A stretch of 64,000 nt of DNA, taken from NCBI RefSeq assembly GCF_020379485.1, contig NC_063446.1, forward strand, positions 15,994,471 to 16,058,470, written 5' to 3'. Of the stretch, positions 24,586 to 37,738 are shown piece after piece. Source of the stretch: Brassica napus (taxonomy: Eukaryota; Streptophyta; Magnoliopsida; Brassicales; Brassicaceae). A program made the position numbers and the translations under genes. The number at the start of each line of letters is the position of its first letter. The first letter of the stretch is position 1. Under the pieces are notes generated by a model. That model was given only the letters and a program-made list of their open reading frames with translations, did no database searches and was not told the origin of the DNA.

Positions 24586-24889
24586 TGATGAAGAACCATT
24601 TTCTTGTGTATTCTCTTTGTTTCTCCTAAACCTATAATTGTTTCTGAATATAAAAAGTTATTACTGTCATTAAGCTACTAAAACTACAAAAGCAAAGCAA
24701 GTGGTAGCAACTGGGGAAAACACTTTCTAATTTCAGACTAACATAGAGAAACCCCAACCACTCGGAGCCACATTGAGGAACAACATCTTCCTCTCTGAAC
24801 AGGAGAGACCGGCTGTTGAAAAAAAAAACACATAAAAATTCAGACAACTAGAGAACCAACTAATGAAATTTAATTGATGATCCAAACAG

Positions 24890-25145
24890 TTACAAGCCAA
24901 GTAGAGCTGGACCCCTGTACATGTCGTATTGAGGACGGCCATAATCAGGACTGGGACGCCTCCGGTACACTGGACTAGGAGCATATCTAATCTTCATCTT
25001 CTCTTTCGTCATCATCCCCCAAAGCATACTCAATAGAAACAACCCGGTCCACTACTTTGCTGCCAAAAGGGATAATATTGTCAATCCAATGGATTGCATC
25101 TTCAGCATCACGCTCATCCTCGAAATACGCAACCTGAGAAATAAC
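24890..25145 (-). pseudogene. RS31a-like SR splicing factor remnant
   Basis: RS31/RS31a are plant-specific SR proteins with two RRMs and an RS tail that act in pre-mRNA splicing. On the minus strand, after a splice-acceptor-like TTTTTTTTTCCTTGCAG, the sequence reads VAYFEDERDAEDAI (RRM1) and then jumps to KVVDRVVSIEYAL (end of RRM2) and DDDEREDED with a stop. Beyond the stop, in another frame, comes SPVYRRRPSPDYGRPQYD (RS tail) to a TAA at 24890-24892. The first RRM half, the linker and most of RRM2 are missing. It is convergent with KIC, at the position of At2g46610. It is most likely a pseudogene of the syntenic RS31a orthologue. Confidence 0.75.
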
Positions 25146-25154
25146 CTGCAAGGA

Positions 25155-25183
25155 AAAAAAAAACACACACACACACACACACA
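25155..25183. repeat. A-run plus (AC)n microsatellite
   Basis: An A-tract is followed by an AC dinucleotide repeat inside the former intron of the RS31a remnant. On the minus strand it forms the G/T- and T-rich tract before the acceptor site. Confidence 0.85.
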
Positions 25184-25530
25184 AGAGAATGAAAACTAAA
25201 AATATGTACAAACCTCCATCAATGTGAAGGCTGGTGTACATGAGAGATGCAGAACCGTTCCATGAATGTGGTAGAAAGTAAAGATAGTTGTATTCAATCA
25301 AAATCCAATTTGGAAAATCAATGCTCCTAAACCTCATGCGATCAAACAAACCCTTAACTCTTCTCTTAACCAACAATTACCCCCACTATTAAACACTAAC
25401 TAAACCATGGCCTAGAAAAGAGTATAATTGTAAAATCGTTATCTATCCTCCTCTTGGCTATAATTGTCAAAAAAATTAGGACAATTATATATCTCAAATA
25501 GTTATTTTTAAGATTTACTTTTACCGGACT

Positions 25531-25600
25531 TCATGTCAACTCGCTAGAGTCTGCCGTACTTTGCTGAACAACCGTTTGAACACCAGCCTCATCGAATTTG
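25531..25600 (-). pseudogene. Possible terminal exon fragment
   Basis: On the minus strand an acceptor-like TTACTGCAG is followed by an open stretch reading KFDEAGVQTVVQQSTADSS and ending in TGA (25531-25533). The composition looks protein-like against the AT-rich surroundings. No matching upstream exon is visible and I do not recognise the family, so it may be a gene remnant or chance. Confidence 0.25.
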
Positions 25601-25847
25601 CTGCAGTAATCCACAAATATCAGAAATTTTACAATCGCAAAAGTAACCTACATATTAGAATTAGTGTCTTCTGTTGGAAACTTGCAGATTTACGTTAGAG
25701 GAATCTCAGGCGACGTAGAAAGAAACATTAGACTACGACGCTCAAGAACTTTAACTCAATACTATATTTTGACCCGTATATTTTTTGTTCTACGTATTTT
25801 TTTAGAAACTTAATTTTTTTATCTGTGTCTTTCTTTTTAAGCATATA

Positions 25848-26486
25848 CTAGAGTTTATCCCGCACATAGTGCGGGTATATTTTCATTTTATAAATATTTA
25901 ATTTTAATATTATTATATAAATTTAAATATACAATTTATATTTTAGTGTTTAGTATTTTATAACTTTTTAATTTTATTTTTTAAGTTTCCTATTACTTTA
26001 TTAATATAGGGGTTTGTTTTATACATTTTACCTTTTTTATTACGTTTTCAAGTTTTCATAATTTGAAATCATCAAATAAAAAATATTCTTCAACATATGA
26101 TTTTTGAAAATATATAGCTGTAGAAATAAATTTTTAACATATGTTAATAACTTCATTTGTATAAAACAAATCTGACATGATTAACAAATTTGAACCCGTT
26201 TTAGTGGTAGATGATAATTCATTTAAATGAAAGCATTATATTATTTAATTACGAAATTAATTAAACAAATATTAAATAAAAATTATTTAAAAATTTAGTA
26301 GGATTTTGTTAGATTTTTCTCAACAGATTTTGTTATAACTGAAAATAAAATTCAAATCTATAGTTAAAATTAATTTATTATTAATATTTCTATTAATTAT
26401 TATATCATATTATGTGATTAATGAAATGGTCCTAGTAGACTTCTAAATAGTAGATAAAAATGGTACTTCTCTTTTAATAGAGAAGA
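25848..26486 (-). mobile_element. Non-autonomous Helitron, minus orientation
   Basis: On the minus strand it begins TCTTCTCTATTAAAAGAGAAG at 26486 after an A, and ends with a perfect 7-bp-stem hairpin (CCCGCAC ATA GTGCGGG, 25859-25875) and CTAG at 25848-25851 before a T. All hallmarks of a 639-bp Helitron are present. It contains no coding sequence. Confidence 0.85.
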
Positions 26487-27425
26487 TGTGTTTTTCTTTT
26501 GAACTAATTAGCTCAAAACCAATGAAAGACATGAAAATTAAGTATATACCAAAAACAGTAAAACTTTAGGCCGTATAGTGTTTCAAAGTGATGCTAAATG
26601 ACTTTCATATCCTTTTTTAAGCTACTTTCGTTTTAATCTTTAGGCAAGTAGGTTTTTAGGTGTACAGTAGTAGGATTTGGAAGATATTTTATAGATTTAG
26701 TTAAGATTTTGTTTAGTTTTTTTTTTAGAGAGAGAAACCATGTAAAGAATGAAACTTTTTGATTTCTCTTCCAAAATCCTTTCCATATTTACTCCTCCAC
26801 CGTGTTTTTATCTGAGAAGATTATTCCAGCAATCGCAAGGAATCCTTAACAACTAAAATTGCACGACGATCCACGTTGTTCGGTTGTTGTGTTAAATTCT
26901 CGGAGAAGATTTTGTTGTTTTCCTTTTATTAACAGTGGTCACAGTACACCTATAGATTATGAACTCTTTGTTATTATTGTAGGTTTATTTCTCCATCGAA
27001 ATTCCTCGTTTGTTCATCATGAAGGGTGTGATAGATATCAGATTTGAGCTTTTCTTCTCGTTATAGCCAATAGTTTCAACCAAAATTAGAAACCTAGATC
27101 AATGATCACTGCTAGTTTTTGGTAGATTAAATTCAAGCAACTTCTGTGGCGGTGTAGCTTTTGGTGGTAGCAGAAATTCCCGGTGGTTCAAAGTGACGCA
27201 AATACACATCAGCAATGGATCTGAAAGACATATGTGCGGGTTAAAAACTTGCATAAATAAATATTACTGGCCAATAACAAAACCTGGACGGCTAATTATA
27301 TATTTTCATCGTTAACACATTATTTTTACATATATTATAATAGATAACCTTAAATAAAATACAATAGTAGATATCCATATAAAGTTAGGTAAATGACATA
27401 ATATAAAACATGATGGTTGCAAGCT
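26487..27425. other. Intergenic DNA
   Basis: Moderately AT-rich. No gene, RNA or bounded element is recognised. Confidence 0.4.
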
Positions 27426-28001
27426 AGTTAAATGAAGTTTAACATTCGAAATAAAAATATCATTTGTAAATTGAATCAGACAAACATATGAATAATTTGA
27501 AATGTTATACTAAGATGGTGTATAGCCGGCTAAAAATTTATGTGGTTTTTAAGCATAATATTAGTTTCAACAAAAGGAAATACAAAATATTTGAAAATGT
27601 TGTTAACCGGATATAATAGGTAAAGCTCAGCTAAAAATAGTTTTAGCTCACAATAAGAAAGGTTAGACGTCTAAATGACTTAGTATCATCAAAACTTGTT
27701 TTACCTTAGGCTGTGTAAAAGCTCTTTGATATTTGCATTGAAGTTAAATGAAATTTAACATTCAAAATACAAATATCATTTGTAAATTCTATTAGACAAA
27801 CATTTGAATAATTACAAATGTTATACTAAGATGGTGTATACCCTACTAAAAATTTATGTGTTTTTTTTTAAATAATATTAGTTTCACCAAAAGGGAATAC
27901 AAAATATTTGAAAAATGTTGTAACCAGATAAAGTAGACAAAGGTCAGCTAAAAATAAATTTACGTCACACTAAGAAAGGTTAAACGTCTAACTGACTTGG
28001 A
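27426..28001 (+). repeat. 317-bp tandem duplication
   Basis: 27426-27742 (GTTAAATGAAGTTTAACATT...) is repeated from 27743 (GTTAAATGAAATTTAACATT...) with about 10-15% divergence by eye. Downstream, shorter repeats of AGACAGCTAATATAATATA at about 28000, 28070, 28255 and 28335 continue the pattern. The whole 27.4-28.4 kb stretch is therefore a repetitive, probably transposon-derived block. Confidence 0.7.
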
Positions 28002-28429
28002 CAGCTAACATAATATATACACGGTTAGAAGATGAGTTATTTGGGATAAAAATTGATTTGTTTGTATTGTCAAGTTATTAGACAGTTAATAGAATATTTG
28101 CACTGTTAACAAACAAGTTATTTGGGTAAACTTGTTCGGATTTTGAATATCACATTTTTTGCTATCATAAGAATCAAGATCATAGCTATGATATATGAAA
28201 TAAATATACAAATAATGGTTAGGCAATGTTTTCTTTGGTAAATGGCAAATTGTTAGACAGCTAATATAATATATACACCTTTATAAAATGAGTTACTTGA
28301 GACTAAAACTGGATTTGTTTTAGTGTCAAGTTGTTATACAAGCAATATAATATGTACACGGTTAATGAAGATCTTATATGACTCGTCAACCCTACAACAT
28401 ATATAACTTAAGGCTTCACTAGAGAAGGC

Positions 28430-28715
28430 TTCAAGTGGAGATGCAACGGCGAATAACTTTCACGGGAGACGCAGTGGCCGAAGGCTTCATTAGAGGCGCA
28501 GCGGCAGAGAGCTTCACCGGAGGCGCAGCGACGAAGAGCTTCACCAGAGAAGCTACGGCCGAGAGCTTCACCAGAGACGCGCGGTGGGGAGCTTCACTGA
28601 AGACGCGTGGGCAGAAGAAAGTGACCGGTGATGCAGAGACGGTGAGCTTCATCGGAGACGTAGCCGCATAGAGCTTCACCGGAGACGCATCAGCAGAGAA
28701 CTTGAGAGTTGAGTA
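28430..28715 (+). repeat. GC-rich minisatellite, unit about 27-30 bp
   Basis: About nine imperfect copies of GAGCTTCACCGGAGACGCAG with short spacers. Both strands stay open through most of the block because the unit lacks stops, which yields spurious reading frames. It is much more GC-rich than its surroundings. Confidence 0.8.
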
Positions 28716-29611
28716 TTTGTCTGATACCGCATGCGAACCCCCAAAGTTTCTTCACCGGCAGCGAAAATTCTCTCCGGTAAATCCAACGGAGGTGGTTGAA
28801 TAGCCTCTGATTTCATCGTCTCCGGTAAATCCAACGATGATGGTTGAACAACTGATCTAGAAATTAAATATGAAATCTGGGAGAGAGTTACAAAAGAAAG
28901 ATGTTGAAATGAGAAATGAAGTTTCGAAATTGAAACTTTATCTACATGACGTAGAAGAGACGGTGTTTGCTTTCTGACAACAATATATTTGAGAAGATTT
29001 TTTGACAGCTTGCAAAATCCGCGTAAAATCTTCGTATAAGATCTAGCCTATCAAAATTGTCAGTTGGAGAGAAGTGAGGGTAGGGGCTTTTGTGTATTAA
29101 TAAAAAATGCACAGTGTGTGAACGCTTAAGGTTGGTATTCCGCTAAATACGCTATACTTTAAGCATATTTGTGTTTTTTAGTAATCATATTTGTGTAAAT
29201 TTTTCTTTTTTAATTATTACTAAGAATTTTGATAATTGTATTGAATTAGTGATATTGCATAAATATACACTCGTGTCATAGAGATTTCACACATAAATTT
29301 TGTACTTTAACCGTAAATAGATATGATAACAAAATATATTTACAATTTTGTTTATTAATCAAATAGTATCTAAATAGATAAAATTGTATGTTTTTCATTA
29401 AAGTTTCCTAATTTGATTTCATATATAATCACAATAATGTTATTATTATACATAATAGTACACATAATATTACAGCAAACAAAAAATATTAGACATTATA
29501 ATATGTCTTAACAAAAAATATTAAGCATTATAATTTAAAATGGATATTGTAAATCAACACCTATGGCCCAATTTTTTTTCATCTCCCGACAAAACACTCA
29601 AGACGATCGTC
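28716..29611. other. Intergenic DNA
   Basis: It starts with a short duplicated CTCCGGTAAATCCAACG motif (about 28770 and 28820) and continues as AT-rich DNA. No gene is seen. Confidence 0.4.
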
Positions 29612-29647
29612 TAGGGTTTTATAATGATGGGCTTTCAAATTAGCCCA
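29612..29647 (+). promoter_or_regulatory. Telo-box and paired site II motifs
   Basis: TAGGGTTT (29612-29619) is a telo-box. TGGGCT (29628-29633) and AGCCCA (29642-29647) are site II motifs in inverted orientation, 106 bp or more before the ATG at 29753. In Arabidopsis this combination marks promoters of translation-related and other housekeeping genes and is bound by TCP factors. It supports a genuine gene start downstream. Confidence 0.6.
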
Positions 29648-29752
29648 CTATAGTTATCACCCATAGATCTGAACCGGTTCAAACCTAATTTCTGGTTTAT
29701 TGTAGATATAAAATCGAACCGGGATGAGGATAGAGAAGCGACGACGGAATCA

Positions 29753-29815
29753 ATGGCTACTATAACTGCTTCACTTCGTCTTCAACCTATATCCTCACTC
29801 TCCTCGTCTTCATTT
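29753..29815 (+). pseudogene. First 21 codons of a plastid-targeted-like gene, cut by retrotransposon
   Basis: ATG in good context (GAATCAATGGCT) opens MATITASLRLQPISSLSSSSF, rich in Ser, Thr and Ala with Arg and no acidic residues, like a chloroplast transit peptide. After 29815 the sequence switches without a gap to LTR sequence (ACCGTAAAGTTTG) and the frame hits a stop seven codons later. No continuation of the gene is visible inside the window. The product cannot be identified from the transit peptide alone. Confidence 0.6.
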
Positions 29816-30180
29816 ACCGTAAAGTTTGATCGATGACTTAGAATGGCGGGAAACATGAAATGAGTTCGCTACGGTCTTCGGGAGATAGCATCGAAGGGTA
29901 GACGAGAATGCACGGACTAATTGTCGTATCGACGTTTCGGAAGAGCTCGGTCGCTACGTAGCGACCGGACAGCGTGCATGTGTGGTAGTAGCGTAATGAT
30001 CGAGCTTGGTTCGTCCGTGTTCTGATCGTCATACTCGGACCTATCCGTAACTGGTCTGGGTATGTTTCCGATGGCTTATGTTTGATCTAAATGGAATTCG
30101 AACAAAGCTTTATCTCGGGAACATACGTTGTGACGTTCTCTTGATCGAGCATGATTTGTTGCGAAAAGACATACTTGTGT
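29816..30180 (-). mobile_element. LTR fragment of the Tat-like element
   Basis: This aligns with 37134-37690 of the complete LTR (shared blocks GATGACTTAGAATGGCGGGA and ACATACGTTG). It lacks the outer 750 bases, about 190 bases of palindrome repeats and the last 50 or so bases before the LTR edge. Its outer edge abuts host codons directly, so the junction reflects a deletion rather than a clean insertion. Confidence 0.8.
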
Positions 30181-32493
<2,313 letters not shown>

Positions 32494-33700
32494 GAGGTGG
32501 GTGTTTGACGGGAAGAAGTTTTTCCCTTATCTAGTATTCTGCAGCCGAGTGTGGCCTTCGTTCATATATGTCCGGCCGAGTGTGGCCTTCGAACTTTGTA
32601 TGGGCCTGTTTTGACCGCTTTTATCTTTATCGGGACTGGCTGTTGGTGGCTTTGAACCCCTACCGCCATGCGGTTTATATATATATATAATAGATGTTTG
32701 TTTGAATTACTTTGTTTCGAGTGGGTTTCAAGTAAACATGAGTTGTCTTCTCATATTTAATTCCGTTGAGGCGTTCAATCTGTAGGTTTGTTCGAGACGT
32801 GAGTTTTCGTAAAAAAATATTTATTCTTACGGACTTTTGGAAACGTCAAGATATGAACGGAGAGACATTTTTTAGGATCTCGTATCGTTTAGATATCATG
32901 TCTTGAGATGTCTGAGACTAATGCGATGGGTTTAGGGCTAGACCTAGGTTTACTCTCGGTTTTAAGGTTTGTGGGGTGACTAGCCGGCTATCGATTTTCC
33001 TGTTGCGATTTCTACCTTATTCGTACCGATTTAAAGTCCGCGACAGGTTCTCGGCTTATATGACTTGTATGGCATGAATCGAGCATCTTTCCAGAGACAA
33101 TTTTTAAGCCAACTGGAAGTGCCAGACCAAAATTTCGGATTTTTCTTTGTAGCGCGCTTTTGTCCTTGTGTTGGACGTTCGAAGATCAAAAGAGTGATCA
33201 AGTTGCGTTTTTAAGATGGCTGATGTGTTCATCGGGGCCAATCGACGAACGGAGTGTAAGGTTTTTGTGGTCGCGTTTGGATGATTTTTTCGCATCGCCT
33301 CGACTTTTAACTTGGTGACGTCTCGCAGTTATTTCGAAGACTATACGTATATTTTCGGTGCTGAAGAGAGATTGTTTTGTGATTTTGGGCCGTATGAGGC
33401 CGCTGACAAGAGTCTTAATGTTTGTTGATTTTCTAAGCGTGTTCTGAGACTTTTGCGTTAATTGAAGCGTAAGTGTCTTAAAAAAGAGCGACGCATATTG
33501 TAGTAAAAATTTTCGAAATCTCTAAAAAACTCGATTACAATAACGCATCTTTTCCTATGTAGGATTATACGAGTATACGCACCCACTCCCCCCCCCTTTT
33601 TAGAGAGGGGGATCGCTGAACTCGTCTTTCGACGAGCTGCCTACGTACCTCTTTTGAGGATCAAGCCATCTCGTAGTTCTATTTTAAGCCGCGAGCGTTT
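32494..33700. other. Non-coding interior of the Tat-like element
   Basis: This is where reverse transcriptase, RNase H and integrase would lie in a complete element, but no such motif is readable on either strand. It contains CCGAGTGTGGCCTTCG repeated near 32545 and 32580, and a C-run/T-run at 33587-33600. Confidence 0.6.
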
Positions 33701-34370
33701 TTACTCGGCGATTGTCGCCGTGCTGACCACCTTGATCGTGATGACCGTGGCCGGGTCAGCGTTCTCTTCCGGATGTTCTGGTTGAAACGTAGTGTCGGCT
33801 TCAGACTCATGTTGAGTTTCGACACCCGAAGCGTTTGCGTCAGCAGACGATGTTAAATCATCTTTTCTTGAAACGTTTTTGGCCGACGATTTATCTATCT
33901 TCGTGCGCTTGCAATTTGCCGTTGCAGAAGTCGTCATTTGCCTTAACTTGTGCTCCGCGAGGAAGCATAGTCGCGACTGTTTCTGACATCCCCAGATAGC
34001 TGTAACTCCGTTTGGGGTCGGGAATTTGACACCCAGGTGGTACGTTGATGGAACGACTTGCATGGCGTTGAACCATGGGGTTCCCAAGATCACGTTGTAG
34101 ATGGCAGGATGATCAACCACCGCGAACTCGGTGATTTTTGTGATCTCCTTGGCCATGACTGGCAGCTGGATTGATCCGAGGGTCATCGATACTTCGCCTG
34201 AAAAACCTGCGATCGGTTTCGGCGTTGGAGTTACTTCTCCCAGTTCAATGCTCATCCGATTGAGAGTGTCGCGAAAGATTACATTGACTATGCTTCCCGT
34301 GTCAATGAGTACTCTGCCGACTTCCAGATCTCGTTTGACGAGATCTATGACGAGTGGATCGCAGTGAGGT
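33701..34370 (-). pseudogene. Tat-like retrotransposon protease region
   Basis: An aspartic protease segment is readable: VLIDTGS (active-site DTG) near 34290-34310, then the uninterrupted 184-codon stretch 34255-33701 with [12 protein letters not shown]. The frame ends in a stop at 33701 instead of running into reverse transcriptase. In complete elements this enzyme cleaves the Gag-Pol polyprotein. The family call is firm; function is unlikely because the upstream frame is broken. Confidence 0.75.
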
Positions 34371-34399
34371 TGATCGATCCCGCCAGCTTCCTCCTTCGT

Positions 34400-36315
34400 G
34401 AAGGTGATTGAGCAATTTTGACCATCTCGGGGAGGAGACTATTTAGGCCAGTTTGCACTCGACTCCGCCTTCTGCTGGTAAGCCTTGATGGCCGAAACCG
34501 TATCGTTGCAAAATTGCGATCCTCTGATGATCATGTTGACTCTGCGACGATTGTTATTGTTCCCCTTGTCGTCCGGCCATCTGCCGCGTTTATCCCCAGA
34601 TTGGTTTCTTTAAGGAAATTTCTCTGCGGGAGGATTTCTGTCCGGCTTCGGGGGGCGATCGGTCTCGAGGATGAGATCTTTCACGCTGGTCACTTCCGAG
34701 AGCTCTCCAGCTAGTAGCTTCGCGGCCAGCTTTGCTCCAAAGACTTTGCAGTTAGTCGTGGAGTGTCCTCGGGATTGGTGGAACTCGCAGAAGGTGTTTT
34801 CATCATATCCTTGATTGTGAGTTCACGTATTACCCGTGGTTCGGCCCTGGTCCGAGCTGATCGCATAATTGTGCGCTCCTTGGAGATCTTCCCCCTCGTG
34901 ATGGACATACTTGTTGTTACGAGGATTCTTTTTCTTCGTTTTCGGGTCTACATCTTTCGAGGATGGTCTTGCCGACTTATGTTTTTGCAATAAGACTTTC
35001 GTTTCCTTTTTGATTATGATGTAGTCTGTCGCCTTGTGGAGAGCGTCCTGGATCGTCCACGGTTTGTCGAGGCTTATCCATTTTCTGAATTTCGACTTGT
35101 ACCAGAGCGTTTTTCTGAGCGCGTCAATGGCCACTTTGTCGCTTATCCCGCTAACCCTGGACATCACCAGTTTAAACCAGCTGATGAATTCACGGAGGGG
35201 TTTGTCTTCCCTCTGGTATAGACTCCAGAGATTGACATCAGAAGTTTCTCTATCTATGAACATAGAGTATTGTTTGAGAAATTCCGATGCGAGCTGTCGG
35301 AAACTCCCGATAGAGTTTCGCTTAAGGCGCGCGAACCATTCGAGGGCTGCTCCCTCCAGATTCTCGACGAACAGGCTGCAGTAGCCGGTGTCTTTTTCGC
35401 CGTCCTTCAGTCTCGCTCTTCCCATCGTGATGTGGAAAGCCTGAAGGTGCGCCTTCGTATTGGTTCTACCATCATACTTCGGTACTTTGATTTTTCCCGG
35501 ATCGGATACCCTAATATCTGAGATGCGGGTGGTGAAGGGGGTCTTCCGAGCCCCTTCCAGCAGCATGTCGATCTCGGATGCGGCGCTGGTAGCGTGATGG
35601 ATTTGGGATTTCACGGCTCTTACTTCCGCCGCAGTCTTGGTGATATAGTCGCGAAGATCGCGGATATCCGACATCTCGCTAGCAGATTTCCGAGCCTGGC
35701 GGCGTTTACTGCGAGTGAGCTCGGTTTGCTTTTCAGCTAGCTCTTCTTGTTCGTTCCAATAGAGGATTTCCTCCTCTTCTATCATTGGTTTGTCGAACGG
35801 AGAGCTTTCCCGAGCGAATCGGCTTCTGGTCCTCCTTGGATGTCTGTCGACGTCCTCATCAGCATCGTTGGAGACATCGCTAGGATCCAGGTCGACGTGC
35901 TCGACTTCGTTATCCTCCGAAGCCTTCGCGGGAGGTGAAGGACTTTCAGGGTTTCCCTTTTTGATGGGAGATTTCTCGCTAGGGTTTTGACCCGAAGGTC
36001 GTTCCTGCGCGGCTCCAGGCCTGTCGAGTGGGGTTGCGAAGTCGAGTCTTTTCCCGCGGACTTTAGTTGTTACGCGGGGGCGGATTGCTCGAGTCCTTGC
36101 CGTTAAAGTTTCAACTTGTTTGGTCAAGGTGCTCACGAGCTTATCCTGTTCTTCCAACCTTTTTTCGTAGGTGGCAAACATCTTTTTAAATTCTTGAGCG
36201 CCGCGGTGCTAGCTGGTGCGTTGGCTGCGGGTACGTCCGCTGCGGGAGTGTGGAGGTCAGTGCCACTGCTTCCGTTAAGAGGAGTCTGCACGTTATCCGG
36301 TTCGTCAGTTGACAT
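34400..36315 (-). pseudogene. Tat-like retrotransposon gag
   Basis: Gag forms the virus-like particle. The main open part is 36181-34823 (452 codons) with the retrotransposon gag core ([36 protein letters not shown]). The natural N-terminus is probably at 36315 (MSTDEPDNVQTP...); a shift near 36185-36200 moves it out of frame with the rest. Downstream of 34823 a stop interrupts the tail, where a [14 protein letters not shown] zinc-knuckle-like segment lies in the next frame (about 34790-34730), with further stops before the protease. Gag is followed by protease as in Ty3/gypsy elements. Confidence 0.8.
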
Positions 36316-36360
36316 GTCTGGTTGAGCGTGATGTGGTTGAGAGTTAGATTAATCTGTATC

Positions 36361-36381
36361 CCCCTTCTTCTAGCGCCAAAC
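36361..36381 (-). other. Primer binding site of the Tat-like element
   Basis: On the minus strand TTTGGCGCTAGAAGGGGG follows directly after the 5' LTR edge (...GGTTCCCACA). The TGGCGC start is complementary to a tRNA CCA end, as expected for the minus-strand DNA primer site. I do not assign the tRNA. Confidence 0.65.
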
Positions 36382-37738
36382 TGTGGGAACCGAAATTCGC
36401 ACTGTCGATTTCCGTTTAAATTAGGAGAGTTAGGAAAATGTGGGAACCGAAATTCGCACTGTCGATTTCCGTTTAAATTAGGAAAGTCAGGAAAACTCTA
36501 ATTTCCCAGAGGTCCCGGATATTTATTAAACCACACGCCAAGCAATCAGAACACGCAAGTAAAGACGAAAAGAAATAAGAAATCGTAAAAGAGAGCAAAA
36601 GTAGTTTTATTCAGAATTCGTGTATGAGCGTTACAACAAGGTAGAAGCCTCGGCTATGAGATCTGTCGGCAAGATTCCTAGTTCTAACAACCTAAGACTG
36701 CAAAACCTTGTTGAGTCGCAGCTCGAAATAACAAAAACGGAAAGTTGCCTAATTGCTCTAACTGCTAAGTTTGCTCTGAAAAAGTCTCTCTCCATGCTTC
36801 TCGCCTAGGACTCCTTATATACTGGCTCCTAGGTCGGTTTGCGCTTTTCCTCTTCTGCCCTTAAGCCGTCATAGCATAAAAATGGAGATATTCCATTTTT
36901 TCCAATCCTCGTAATTATCTTCAAAATTTCGTATTTATCCGCGGAAACTTGACATTTATCTTTCCTTGCGAACCAAGCGTAAACCGTCATGCGGCTTATG
37001 CGGCTTACGAGCTGTTGGTTAAGAAATCGTAAGTTGGGCCTCGAGTCATGTCTTAGGTCGCTTTGGGCCGTCTTCTGACTCGAAGCGTTTATTACGGCTT
37101 CTTTCGATAAAGAATGATCTTTCCACTGTTTTCACCGTAAAGTTTGATCGATGACTTAGAATGGCGGGAAACATGAAATGGGTTCGCTACGGTCTTTGGG
37201 AGATATCATCAAAGGGTAGACGAGAATGCATGGACTAATTGTCGTATTGACGTTTCGGAAGAGCTCGGTCGCTACGTAGCGACCGAGCGTTCGTTCCACT
37301 CGTTTGCTACGTAGTGACAGATCGTTTGTTCCGCTCGGTCGCTACGTAGCGACCGAGCTTCGGCCGTTACATAGCGACCGAGCTTCGGCTCAAGTAGCGA
37401 TTGAGCTTTGGCTCGGGCTTGGTCGTTACGTAGCGACCGAGCGGAACGGACGCTCGGTCGCTACGTAGTGACCGGACAGCGTGCATGTGCGGTAGTGGTG
37501 TAATGACCGAGCTTGGTTCGTCCGTGTTCCGATCGTCATACTTGGACCTATCCGTAACTGGTCTGGGTATGTTTCGGATGGCTTATGTTCGATCTAAATA
37601 GAATTAGAACGAAGCTTTATCTCGGGAACATACGTTGCGACGTTCTCTTGATCGAGCATGATTTGTTGCGAAAAGACATACTCGTATTTTGCGGGGATTT
37701 GGACATTAACTTTGTCGTAACCGTTTCCGACCCCAACA
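36382..37738 (-). mobile_element. 5' LTR of the Tat-like element
   Basis: In element orientation it starts TGTTGGGGTCGG at 37738 and ends GGTTCCCACA at 36382, the TG...CA rule. It adjoins the primer site on one side and Athila coding sequence on the other. The first 57 bases at 36382 are tandemly duplicated at 36439 (TGTGGGAACCGAAATTCGCA). The interior contains the palindrome array at 37261-37475. Confidence 0.85.
37261..37475. repeat. Array of palindromes centred on GCTACGTAGC
   Basis: Two perfect 26-bp palindromes (half-site GCTCGGTCGCTAC and its complement) and four or five degenerate or half copies occur within 215 bp. The truncated LTR at the other end keeps only one (about 29946-29971), so the array has expanded or contracted between the two LTRs. 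Confidence 0.9.

Noticed and set aside
28431..28679. Overlapping open frames on both strands of the GC-rich minisatellite
   Set aside because: Low-complexity repeat translation with no family match.
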